Source of the DNA: Gaeumannomyces sp. JS-464
Lineage: Eukaryota > Ascomycota > Sordariomycetes > Magnaporthales > Magnaporthaceae
Reading direction: 5' to 3'
Assembly: GCA_002197995.1 (NCBI GenBank)
Contig: NGZR01000004.1
Span: 3,224,001 to 3,288,000, forward strand
Length of the DNA stretch: 64,000 nucleotides
The translations under genes were made by a program, and so were the position numbers. Shown piece after piece: positions 10,822-20,079 of the stretch; the first letter of the stretch is position 1, and each line of letters starts with the position of its first letter. Below the pieces are notes generated by a model. That model was given only the letters and a program-made list of their open reading frames with translations, was not told the DNA's origin and made no database searches.

Positions 10822-11375
10822 ATGTTTAGCCGGGTGCAAAAACGAAAGTTTACGCGTTTAACCGTTAAACGCGATAACCTTCCTCTTTCCATACTTTTAT
10901 TAACATACCTTCCTGCTTTAACTGTAAGGCTAACGGGTTTAGCCGTTGCAAAGCGTCTTTTAACGACCATTCCCGTTACGAAAGATAATGTTCGTTAAAA
11001 CCGCTCCCGGTGCGACATTTTAGGTCCTGCTTTAAAGCATTTTCGTTATTACAGTTTTTAGCACTTTCGCTTTAAAAAGGAATTGGAAATTGCGGAAGCG
11101 AAATTAAGGGTTTCCTTTGCAAAAATTAACCGTTTGCGGAAATAAAAGAAATAATAGCGTAAAAAGCTTACGCGAGCGATTCGCCGTGGTATTAACTTAT
11201 TGGAGGAATTGAAACGTGTCGAACGAAAGGAGGTTAACCGGGAGGCTTATCGGGTTGCTTCGCAATCCGAGCCATCCGTAGCTCCTACCGTTTTTTTTAA
11301 CTGCCAAACGTTCGAGGTTAATTTTAACTTGGACCTATTTACCCTTTTTAACTTTAGTTAAAAATTACTTTTGCT
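10822..11375 (+). pseudogene. Antisense ORF: cysteine cluster plus coiled-coil-like basic protein
   Basis: It lies opposite to pol, between the pol 3' end and the polypurine tract. The start reads MFSRVQKRKF. A Cys cluster can be followed at about 10900-11030: CFNCKANG, SRCKAS, then in a neighbouring frame CVR and RCDI. A charged helical part follows (KELEIAEAKLR, ELKRVERKEVNREAYR, about 11065-11250). The tail is SVAPTVFFNCQTFEVNFNLD. I recognise the general layout (Cys cluster, coiled coil, acidic/aromatic tail) from TE-linked hypothetical proteins of Pezizomycotina. The function is unknown, and DNA or nucleic-acid binding is a guess. Homologous copies lie at 17580-18115 (-), 19369, 23223 and 60632. 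Confidence 0.6.
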
Positions 11376-11388
11376 AACTCGTTCTTTC

Positions 11389-11459
11389 GAACTTGTAGTA
11401 TAACGGGTACCGCTTTTGCAATTTTGCAAAGGTTGTAAGTTCGATTCCTGCCGGGTGCA
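11389..11459 (+). ncRNA. tRNA-like unit a (71 nt)
   Basis: Acceptor strands gaacttg / cgggtgc pair at 6 of 7 positions counting G-T; discriminator A. The A-box-like TAGTATAACGG fits TRGYNNARNNG. The T loop is TTCGATT, within the B-box-like AGTTCGATTCC. The same unit occurs at 61382-61452, where the T stem is perfect (gtaag/tttac) and the D stem atgc/gcac is consistent with GTGC/GCAC. The anticodon arm gives a 5-bp stem with an 8-nt loop, so identity cannot be assigned. It is tRNA-derived or tRNA-like and probably inactive now. Confidence 0.55.
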
Positions 11460-11465
11460 TTTACT

Positions 11466-11518
11466 CGGATCCGCTTATCGTCCTCGGCGGCGAGTAAGTC
11501 CGTATAAAGCTTTTTTTT
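11466..11518 (+). ncRNA. Hairpin a followed by T8
   Basis: The arms 11466-11480 and 11488-11502 pair at 12 of 15 positions. The three failures are all C-A, as RIP would leave from C-G. An oligo-T run of 8 at 11511-11518 follows, as a Pol III terminator would. The homologous hairpin at 61459-61495 pairs at all 15 positions. Confidence 0.5.
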
Positions 11519-11579
11519 CGCTAACCGTTTGTAATAAACCCTTTTGCTTTATTTGGTTTTAGTAAATGCTGCTTTTTTT

Positions 11580-11651
11580 AACCTAATGGTAAAACGGTAT
11601 TATTTATAGCACCCATTTTGTAAGTCCCGGGTTCGATTTCCGGCTGGGCTA
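11580..11651 (+). ncRNA. tRNA-like unit b (72 nt)
   Basis: Acceptor strands aacctaa / ctgggct pair except at two A-C positions that a G-to-A change would create. The A-box-like TGGTAAAACGG and B-box-like GGTTCGATTTC are both present. The T stem ccggg/tccgg pairs (one G-T), and the D stem gtaa/ttat pairs with one G-T. The anticodon arm is imperfect. This is among the clearest tRNA-like units in the window. Confidence 0.6.
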
Positions 11652-11667
11652 GGGGATTAGCGATTTT

Positions 11668-11698
11668 TTTTTGGAAATATCGCGGGTATTTCCAAAAA
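11668..11698 (+). ncRNA. Hairpin b
   Basis: Perfect 12-bp inverted repeat, TTTTTGGAAATA / TATTTCCAAAAA, around the loop TCGCGGG, 16 nt after tRNA-like unit b. The corresponding hairpin after unit h (61665-61710) has a different stem sequence but still pairs completely. Confidence 0.5.
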
Positions 11699-11699
11699 G

Positions 11700-13230
11700 G
11701 ATCGTTACTTTTCCGTCCTTTTACTAGCTAACCTTTTTATAATTATTTTTGCCGATATTTTTATAAAGCTTTTTAGCAATTTTTTAAATTCGTTTTTTTT
11801 TCCCACGTATTTTTTTCGTGGCCGTACTTTTTTTTTATTTAAGTACTTTTTAAGCCTATTTTTTAACTTATAATCCAGAATTTTGTTAACCTCGTACTCG
11901 TTTTTTAGCTCGACTTTTATTAACTTATTTAATTCCGAACCAATTAATGCTAATTTAAACAAAAAAACGTAAAAAACCGGTGGGATTTTATAATCGGTGG
12001 TAATTGAAATTTATAATTTATATCCGAAACTTTTTTTTAATACTTTAAAAGGTTCCAATTTTTTATGGCTTAATTTATGGTTTAGTCGTTTTGTTTTAAT
12101 ATTGCGTCGAAAAAGATAAACGCTATTTCCTTTTTTAAAAATTAATCCCTCGATTTTTATTTATTTATTTAAGTGGTTATGCGGTGCCGTAGCTTTTTTA
12201 ACTTTGCTTGAAAGCGTTTATGCAATTTGGTAAGTTCCGTTATTTATATTTCCGCTATTAAAACATATTTTCCTATTTTAAGTTCCTTATACGCCGTGGG
12301 CGTATACTTATAATTCGTATAAAACGGTATAATTTTTATGCGTTTATAAATTAAATTGTTATAAGCGAATTAAGCTATAAAAAGCAGTTACACTTAATTG
12401 TTTTATTTGTAATTAAGGTAATAATATAAATATTACTTTATAATTTAATTCGTTCGTTTCGTTTATCCATTTGTTTAAAAGTGGTAAGCTATAAAAAAAA
12501 AGTGTTTTGCTTTTAGCATATTCGTAAGCCTTTTTTAAAACTTGTTTATAAATAGCTTATTTTTATCCGTAATTAAACGGTTCGGAGTTCCGTATTCCGC
12601 TATTACGTATTTAATAAAAACGTACGCCAGTTTTATAGCGTTACTGCTTTTTTTATATGGTAGGAATAAAGTATATTTGGTAAACCTATTTATTATTACT
12701 AATACATTATCGTATTTAACTTTAATTATAAAATTTTTGGATTAGGGAAGTTTAATAACGACATTTATAATATTTTTTTTGCTATATTTCGTTTAATATT
12801 AGCAAAGGTTGCAATAACTTATATAGTTTATACTTATTAGTTTTATTTTTAGCACAACTTTCGCAATCCTTTATTCCGTTTTATATTTCGGCTCGAATTT
12901 TTGCGAATTTGTAATGTTATCGTAACCGTTTCCACGTTTTAATTACGTTTTAATAGTTATATACCAGCTGGTTATAAACTTGTTAAATTTTTTTTAAGGT
13001 TTAAACTTTTCTTTACCGGATTGTTTTAACGAGTATTTTTTATGCTGGGATTAAAAATCCGTTTAATTTTTCCGCTAGGATTACTTATATTTTTTTAAGT
13101 ATTGCGATTTAATGGTTCGGTCGTCGGTTTAAAGCATTCGCCCGGCCGTTTTTTAACCCTTTCCGGTATTTAATCCAGATGTTATGTTTTGCAAAAACTC
13201 GCTTTAACGAATTTATCGTTTATTTAGGTT
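11700..13230 (-). pseudogene. Integrase region of minus-strand Gypsy
   Basis: The minus strand carries the integrase HHCC region, core and C-terminal GPY/F-like part. It aligns by eye with the better copies at 20080-21590 and 23910-25420. The lower-coordinate end is the pol C-terminus, which abuts the antisense tRNA-like cassette. Stops are TAA/TAG. Confidence 0.7.
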
Positions 13231-14500
13231 TTTGCTAATAGTAAAATGTATTAGGTTTTTATTTATTATATATATATATATATAACCCAATGCTTAATTT
13301 TATAAAAATATAATCGCTACTTTTTAAATGCTCGAATAATTGCTAAAAGTTTTTTATCGTGGATTGGTAATTTAATTTAAATTTATTTAACTTTTGCGAA
13401 AAAAACGCATAAAAGTGCAACCGCCCCTGGTTATTTCGTTAATCGAATTAGCTACCGATCGCGTAATTTAACGCGTTAGTTTCGATTTTAAAAGGTTTTT
13501 TTAAGTTTGGAAAAGCTAATATTAATTCCTTTACCACAGCATCCCGTAATTACTTAAAAGCCTTTTATTTTTATCTTTCCCAATAAAATTGGTGGTTATT
13601 TTTGGTAAATTTCGTAAATAATATAGCGATTTTGCTATAACCACGGATAAACCGTTTATAAAAGTTTAAAAAATTTAAAACCTTTTATATTTCCGTAACG
13701 TTTTTAAATATAAGCCATTTTTTAACTTTTTCGACTTTTTTAAAGTGTATGTAAACCTGTTTTAATATAATTACAAACTTTAAAAAAGTAACTTTTTATA
13801 TATACCATTCGCACTTTTTTAATTTAATAAGGAGTTTTGCGTTAAGCAGCTTTTAAAACACTTTATTTACGTGCTATTTATATTTTTCCATCGTTTTTTA
13901 AAAAAACTAAAATATTATCCAAATACGCGAAAACGAAAACGTTAAAATACTTTCGTAATATATGGTTAATTATTTTTTGGAACGTAACAAATGCATTGGT
14001 AAACTAAAAGTTATTATTAAAAATTCGTAGCATTTAAATTTTATTTTAAAAATTGTTAACCATTTTTAACCTTTTTAACCCGTATTAAATTATAAGCTTT
14101 TCGTAAATTTAAAACCGTAAAATATTAGGATTTTGCCGAATTTATTTCGTAATTCGTCGATAAAAAGTTAAAAATATCGATTTTTAACCGTGGTTTTATT
14201 TAACGGGCGGTAATCGACGCATATTCGCTCCGTCCCGTTTTTTTTTTTATAAAATTTCGTATCCTATTAAAAAGTCGAAAGGTTTAATATATCCTTTTCG
14301 TAAGTTTTGTTTTAATTGGTTTTTTAATACTTTTTATTATTAAAGGTTAAACTAATACAATTTTTAATATTTAAATTGCGTGCTTAGTTTAAATTTAATT
14401 TTAAAATCGAACGGTTTATATTCGGAAAGTACCGTTTTTAGGTTTTTTTTAACCAATTTCTCGTATTTATAGTATTTTTTCGGAACATTCGCGAGCCGTT
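13231..14500 (-). pseudogene. Reverse transcriptase/RNase H of minus-strand Gypsy
   Basis: On the minus strand near 13903-13938 the catalytic motif reads YLDNIL, so the second Asp has become Asn (GAC/GAT to AAT, a RIP change). The flanks match RT of the elements at 22270 and 26120. The RNase H part lies at about 13300-13500. Catalytically dead. Confidence 0.75.
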
Positions 14501-15957
14501 TTTTAATATTAGTTAAATCGGTTTGGTTGCTTTACATTTTAAATAATCGTGTATTTGTTAATATCAAATGCGAGGATGGATTGCCAAATCCTATTACTAT
14601 TATAACCTTTTTTCGTTACTTTTTATATTTACGGTTTAAAGTTCGTAGCTAATAAACCGTTCCAATTATTTGTAACTTTTCCTATTAAATTTAGCCGGTA
14701 ACCCAATTTATCCGTGGGTTATTTTTTTAAGCTAAGGAATTCCGAAAATAACGTTTTCTTCTTTTATATTTAATTCGTCCAATATAATAATAACGTTTTC
14801 CCCGCTCCGAATACGTAATGTTATTGGTTATATTTTTCGGTCGATTTATCCTTTATTATACGCGATAAGTATTTTTTCGACCGTTTTTAATTAATACGGT
14901 TAGCGTTTTTAACTTATAGGCATTTTATATCGTTTAACCGTTTATAGCGATATATAATCGCTTTATATTCCGCAATCGACTATTACCGTAACTTTTTTTC
15001 TTTTACATTTTATCCGGAACGTTAATAAATCGTACGGTTAATTCGATTTTATTATCGCGAGGGTTTTTATCGGTTTTTATTTCCAATATTGTACTTTTTG
15101 CGCGGGTGGTTTTTATAATAAAAGGAACAAATACCGTACGTTCGTTTTTTTATCCGGGTTAAACGGGATATACGCTCGCGCGATCCTTTAATGTTAAGTT
15201 TCCGCCTTTTATATTATATGCATTTTACATTTTTAATTTCGCATTTTCCTTAATTAAATATGCTTATAACGCATAGCATCGGGTATTTCCCGCTGGGTTT
15301 AAAAATTGCAACGAATTTATTAACATTGGTTAATTTTTACCGTAGCAATTAAAATGCCAGCCGTAATTTAACTTTAGGTTCGTTTTTAAGCTTTTATAAA
15401 AAAAATCGTACTTTAATTTAAACTTAAAGTGAAATTTGCACTTTTTATAAATGCATTTTGCTTAAAAAAGGCACAAATGCCTAAAGTGCGTTAAACCGAC
15501 GCTAAGGTGGTTTTAAAAGTGCACCTCCTAATAGCTTGCGTTTTCAAACCTAATACTTACGTATTTAACTTTTTAATTGTTAGCGAACCACGATAAAAAC
15601 TGGCCGTTATTTCCATCCGCCGGGGTGGCGTGGGATAACGGGCCGTTTGGGTGTCCTAAAACCTTAACGTTTTAAAAGCACTTTAAAACGTTAAATGGCG
15701 TAAAAACGTGCTGGTTTTTTCAATTTAACTGGTTTTTGCGAACCATAGGTACAAAGGTTACGTTGTTTAAGCCTATTGCTCGGTCCTAAAATTTAATCGC
15801 TCCGAGGTTTTAACCGTTTCGGTTCATTTTAGCGTTGGTGTTTAAATCCTTAGGTTCGCGAAAAAATGGGTTTAACTTAAAAGCTCCTTTTTTTAAACCC
15901 TGATTTTTTTTTATATCGCTTATTAAAATTGTTTTTTTTAAAACCTTATAAAAAACA
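14501..15957 (-). pseudogene. Protease region, Cys-rich region and gag end (minus strand)
   Basis: This is the counterpart of 26620-28250. A Cys-containing knuckle-like relic lies at about 15425-15490. A DSG protease motif could not be read with confidence. It ends at about 15957, where the strand of the element changes. Confidence 0.55.
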
Positions 15958-17434
15958 GCGATATCCGGATTAAGTACCGTAAAAAGTCGGAAAACGGATA
16001 AACGGATGTTTTAAGCTAACGACCGAACTATTAGGCTATAGTACCTAAAAAAACACGAATAATTTTAGCGGAAAAACCAAACGGATTTTTAATCCCGGCA
16101 TAAAGAATACTCGTTAAAACGGTCGGATAGGGAAAAGTTTAAACTTTAAAAAAATTTAACAAATTTATAACCAACTGGTATACGGCTATTAAAACGTAAA
16201 TAAAACGTGGAAACGTTTGCAATAATATTATAAATTCGCAAAAACTTAAGCCGAAATATAAAACGCAATAAAAAATTGCGAAAGTTATGCTAAAAACAAA
16301 GCCAATAAGCATAAACCATATAGGTTATTATAATTTTGCTAATACCGAACGGAGCATAGCAAAAAGTTACTATAAATTTTGTTATTAAATTTGCCTAATC
16401 CAAAAAACCGATAATTAAAACGAAATACGACAATATACTGGTAATAGTAAACAGGTTTACTAAATACGCTTTATTTTTACCGTACAAAAAAACTAATAAC
16501 GCTACCGAGTTAACGTACGTTTTTATTAAACACGTAATAGCAAAATACGGCACGCCGAACCGTTTAATTACGGATAAAAATAAGCTGTTTACGAGCAAGT
16601 TTTAAAAAAGGCTTATAGCTTTGCTAAAAGCTAAGCATTTTTTTATTTACGGTTTACCACTTTTAAATAAATGGATAAACGGAACGGATAAACCAAATTA
16701 TAAAGCAATATTTACGTTATTACGTTAATTATAAACAAAACGATTAAGTACAATTATTTTTTATAGCTTAATTTACTTATAACAATTTAATTTATAAAAA
16801 CATAAAAACTATACCGTTTTATACGAATTACAAATTTACGTTTATAACGTATAAAAAACCTAAAGTAAAAAAACATGCTTTAATAGCGGAAATGCAAATA
16901 ACGAAATTTACCAAATTGCATAAACATTTCCAAATGAAGCTAAAAAAGCTACGGCACCGCATAGCTATTTAAATAAACAAAAAAAAATCGAAAAACCGAC
17001 TTTAAAAAAGGGGATAGCGTTTATCTTTTTTACCGAAATATTAAAACAAAACGACCAAGCGATAAGTTAAACTATAAAACACTAAAACCGTTTAAAATAT
17101 GAAAAAAGGTTTCGAACGTAAATTATAAACTTTAACTACCGTTAACCATAAAATCCCACCCGGTTTTTTATATTTCCCTATTTAAACCAACGTTACCGGG
17201 CTTTAAAAGCGACGAGTTAATGGAAATCGACCTAAAATAAAAGTATAAAATCGAAAAAATTTTAAATTATAAGCTAAAAAGACAGGCTTAAAAAATACTT
17301 AATTAAATGGAAAAAAGTACGGCCACGAAAAAAATACGTGGGAAAAAGCAACTAACTTTATAAATTGCTGAAAAGCTTTAACGGGGTACCGGCAAAAGCA
17401 TTTACAAAAAGGTTAGTAAAAGCAAAAATAGCTA

Positions 17435-17470
17435 AAAACCCGATCGTTAACGCGTCGATAGTCGGATTCC
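17435..17470 (-). ncRNA. Hairpin c
   Basis: The arms 17460-17470 and 17435-17445 pair at 10 of 11 positions (with G-T), around a loop with the TAACGCGT-type core shared with hairpins d and e. It lies 6 nt downstream of tRNA-like unit c on the minus strand. It also overlaps the pol frame, so coding constraint could explain part of it. Confidence 0.4.
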
Positions 17471-17476
17471 TAGCAA

Positions 17477-17549
17477 TAATCGCATTAAAAGTCGAACTTA
17501 AAACCTCCGGCCAATTAGATAAAATACGCTACCATTGCGCTATACGACG
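17477..17549 (-). ncRNA. tRNA-like unit c (73 nt)
   Basis: On the minus strand, acceptor strands cgtcgta / tgcgatt pair at 6 of 7 positions. The A-box-like TAGCGCAATGG fits TRGYNNARNNG, and the D stem gcgc/gcgt is consistent with GCGC/GCGC. T loop TTCGACT; discriminator A. It is antisense to pol. Close relatives are units d and e. Confidence 0.55.
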
Positions 17550-17579
17550 TAAAAAAATTTAAAAAAAAAAACAATTTAC

Positions 17580-18115
17580 AAAAGTTAAAAAAAGCAAATA
17601 GGTTTAAATTAAGATTAACTTTAAGCGTTTGCTAATCGAAAAAAACGGCAGGAGTTAAAAATAGCCCAAATTGCGAAGCAGTTTAATAAGCCTCCCGGTC
17701 GGCTTCCTCCCGCTTAATACGCTTTAACTTTTTTATAAAATTAATACTACGGCGAATCGCTCGAGTAAGCTTTTCGCGCTATTGTTTTTTTTTATTTCCG
17801 CAAATGCTTAATTTTAGCGTTTAAAACGACGTTCCGCTTTCGTAATTTTTAACTTTTTTTCCGCGCGAAAATGCTGGAAATTGTAATAACGAAAATGCTT
17901 AAAAGCAAAACCCAAAATGTCGCACCGAAAACGCTTTTAACGGATATACCTTTTATAGCGAAAATGGTCGTTAAAAAACGCTAAGCACTAATTAAAGCCG
18001 TCGGCTTTACAATTAAAACAAAAAAATATGGAAATAGTAATACGAATAATCGAAAAAAAAAGTTATCGCGCTTAACGGTTAAACGCGCAGGTTTTCGTTT
18101 TTGCATTGGACTAAA
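17580..18115 (-). pseudogene. Antisense Cys-cluster ORF, copy in plus-strand element
   Basis: Minus-strand equivalent of 10822-11375, bounded by the tRNA-like unit on one side and the polypurine tract on the other. The start end (about 18115) and the charged ERVERE-like helical part (about 17690-17750) are recognisable by comparison. Heavily stopped. Confidence 0.5.
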
Positions 18116-18215
18116 CATTTTGTTAAAAGCAAAGGATAAAAGTTGGTAAAAAAGGAAAGTATTTATTATTAATAAAAAACGAAGCGATAAATAATACTTA
18201 AAAGGATTTAGCTTA

Positions 18216-18230
18216 AAAGGGGAAACCTAA
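18216..18230 (+). promoter_or_regulatory. Polypurine tract of the main Gypsy family
   Basis: aaaaggggaaacctaa directly precedes the LTR start. The same sequence, reversed, follows the 3' LTRs at 10707, 19253, 23110 and 60515. Confidence 0.75.
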
Positions 18231-18653
18231 TATTACGACCGCGTTTTTAAAAAGGAATGCGGGGCGGCTTAAAACAAAAGGAAAGGCCAGGGCTACTTAT
18301 TTCGGCGCCCAGTTACGTAACGTTCCACTACGTAATAAGCGCAAAATATATTAGCTATAAATATAGCTAATATATCCAGCGGGGATATGTTAGTTATAAA
18401 TATAACTAATATATTTAAAAAAGCTGTAAAATAGGCGAGGTCGTTATAAAAAGGGAAAGGATTTCCTATTATTTTAAATAGTTTCGATTAAAGCTTTTGC
18501 ATTAATTAATTTAAATTAGCTTTTAAGCATTTCTTAAAATAAGCAATTAAATTGTCTTTTTAAGTTACGTGTTCCCCCGTTAACCAATTTAGCGATATTG
18601 TCCTTTCCACCCCCGAAGTGCCCTATTTTAAAAGCAAACCCCTAATTGTAACA
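18231..18653 (+). repeat. 3' LTR, main Gypsy family (plus orientation)
   Basis: Starts TATTACGACC (TG changed to TA) after the polypurine tract and ends CTAATTGTAACA. U3 carries palindromic units of the TTAGCTATAAATATAGCTAA type (18345-18415). The conserved promoter core is weakened. Confidence 0.85.
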
Positions 18654-18774
18654 CGTTATTAGTATTACCTATTTTCTTACTCGCGTTATATAAATCGCTA
18701 AAATCCGAGTTATTAACGATTAAAAGTGTAATAGCGTTTTTATTAACGCGCGAAAACGCTGTAACGGTACGGTT
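18654..18774 (+). other. Pre-insertion sequence left of the nested Gypsy pair
   Basis: 121 bp between two LTRs. Its last five bases, CGGTT, are repeated at 33252-33256. Removing 18775-33256 rejoins this piece to 33257 onwards, and a plus-strand frame (NARKRCNGTVKAKKNLGRKR) then runs across the join. It is therefore part of the same older sequence as 33252-34440. Confidence 0.7.
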
Positions 18775-19252
18775 TGTTACAATTAAAGGTTTGCTTTTAA
18801 AATAGGGCACTTCGGGGGTGGAAAGGATAGTATCGCTAATCCGGTTAACAAGGAAACACGTAATTTAAAAAGACAATTTAATCGCTTGCTTTAAAAGATG
18901 CCTAAAAGCTAACTTAGCTTAACTAATGCCGAAGCCTTAGTTAAAACTATCGGAAATAATAGGAAATCCATCCTTTATATATACGCTGTTTTTTGCTTTA
19001 GTAGTTTTTGGATTTGTAGTTTTGTTTTCAGGCTACTACAAATTTACAAATCCTTTTTAAATTTATTGCTTTGTTTTTTAACTATTACAAATTTACAAAT
19101 CCCATTTGGATTTGTCGCTTTGTTTTTTAACTACCACAAATTTACAAATCCTTTTTGGGTTACGTAATTTCACGTGTTTTAATGCGGAGTAAAAGCACCG
19201 CTTAAAGCCTTTCCCGCTTTGCTATTTTAAAGCTTGCATACTGGTTGTAATA
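18775..19252 (-). repeat. 3' LTR of the outer Gypsy
   Basis: Plus-strand ends TGTTACAATTAAAGG and CTGGTTGTAATA. Three GGATTTGT...ACAAATCC-type units at about 19005-19160. Matches 32773-33251 throughout. Confidence 0.9.
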
Positions 19253-19368
19253 TTAGGTTTTTTTTTTAAGCCGAATCCTTTTAGCCATATTTTATCGCCC
19301 CGCTTTTTATTAATAGTAAGTACTTTTTTTTTTACCATTTTCCATCCTTTTTTTATTTTTAACAAAAT

Positions 19369-19929
19369 GTTTAGTCGGGTGCGAAAACGTCCTTTTACGA
19401 AAAAAACCTTTTAATGTAAAAATTTGCTTATTTAAGTTTTTTCTTTTCCTATTAAAATGCTTTTTTGCTTTTTTATTACGAAGTTTTAAAACGCGAAAAG
19501 TGCAAAGCCTTTTTTTAGGATTTATCGCGGTACGTGGAATGCTTTAGTCGAAACCGCTCGGGTTGCGATATTTTGGGCCTTTTTTTTGCGCAGTTTTAAA
19601 AAATTGGATAATAGCACGCAATATTAAAAGCTAAGCTAAAAGCAAAAAAGGGAAAGCGCCGTGCCGTAAAACGGAAGCTTTTTATTGTTAACGCTCGTAT
19701 TAAGCGTTTAAAAACGCAAAAAAAAATGTGGTTTAAAAAGAAAATGCGCGCGTTTCGGCGCGGTATTAACGTTATAAAAGAGTTAAAGCGTGTCGAGCGG
19801 GAGGAGGCCGAATAAGCGGCTTGCCATGCTGCCTCGCGGCTTAAGCCGTTCGTGGCTTTTGCCGTTTTTTTTAATTAGCAAGCGTTCGAAGTTAATCCTA
19901 ACCTAAACATGTTTTCCTTTTTTTAACCT
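19369..19929 (+). pseudogene. Antisense Cys-cluster ORF in outer Gypsy
   Basis: Begins MFSRVRKRPFTKKTF, followed by a relic of the Cys cluster (KRKKCK-like and RVAIF parts, about 19440-19570). Basic and charged helical sequence precedes the tail with ISKRSKLILT-like coding in the shifted frame. It is homologous to 10822-11375 and 60632-61193 and antisense to pol. The N-terminus is the best conserved part. Confidence 0.55.
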
Positions 19930-19961
19930 AGTAAATTATAGCTTTTTTAACAACTTTTACA

Positions 19962-20034
19962 AATTGTATAGCGCAATGGTAACATACTTTACTTAATTAG
20001 CCGGAAGTTTTAGGTTTAACTTTTAATGCGACCG
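19962..20034 (+). ncRNA. tRNA-like unit d (73 nt)
   Basis: Acceptor aattgta / tgcgacc: two A-C mismatches would be G-C before G-to-A change, and the rest pair. The A-box-like TAGCGCAATGG matches exactly. T stem ttagg/tttaa pairs with G-T, and the T loop is TTTAACT (TTCAACT before C-to-T). Same type as units c and e. Confidence 0.55.
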
Positions 20035-20040
20035 TTATTA

Positions 20041-20076
20041 GGAATCCGGTTATTAACGCGTTAGCGATCGGGTTTT
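20041..20076 (+). ncRNA. Hairpin d
   Basis: The arms 20041-20051 and 20066-20076 pair at all 11 positions when G-T is counted. The loop attaacgcgttagc is shared in type with hairpins c and e. It lies 6 nt after tRNA-like unit d. Confidence 0.45.
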
Positions 20077-20079
20077 TAG

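Larger units (their letters stand above)
10707..15957 (-). mobile_element. Main-family Gypsy, minus strand, 3' two-thirds
   Basis: Reading right to left: gag end, protease region, RT/RNase H, integrase, antisense cassette, polypurine tract, 3' LTR. Gag is cut at about 15957, where sequence switches to an integrase fragment on the opposite strand. The left edge shows the conserved element end 'ttaggtttccccttttaagc', which is the polypurine tract in reverse. Confidence 0.75.
15958..17562 (+). pseudogene. Integrase fragment, plus strand, opposed to the previous element
   Basis: The plus strand corresponds to the reverse complement of 11700-13200 and 23910-25400: HHCC region (about 16180-16340), core, GPY/F-like part (about 17080-17250). 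The last open part, KSFNGVPAKAFTKRLVKAK (from 17368), continues through the complement of tRNA-like unit c to a stop at about 17562. Gag and RT are missing. The junction at about 15957-15970 joins it head to head with the minus-strand element. Confidence 0.65.

Noticed and set aside
11389..11651. Functional cellular tRNA genes
   Set aside because: Anticodon arms are irregular (8-nt loops), units are RIP-mutated and always sit at the same place within Gypsy copies, so they are called tRNA-like and element-borne.
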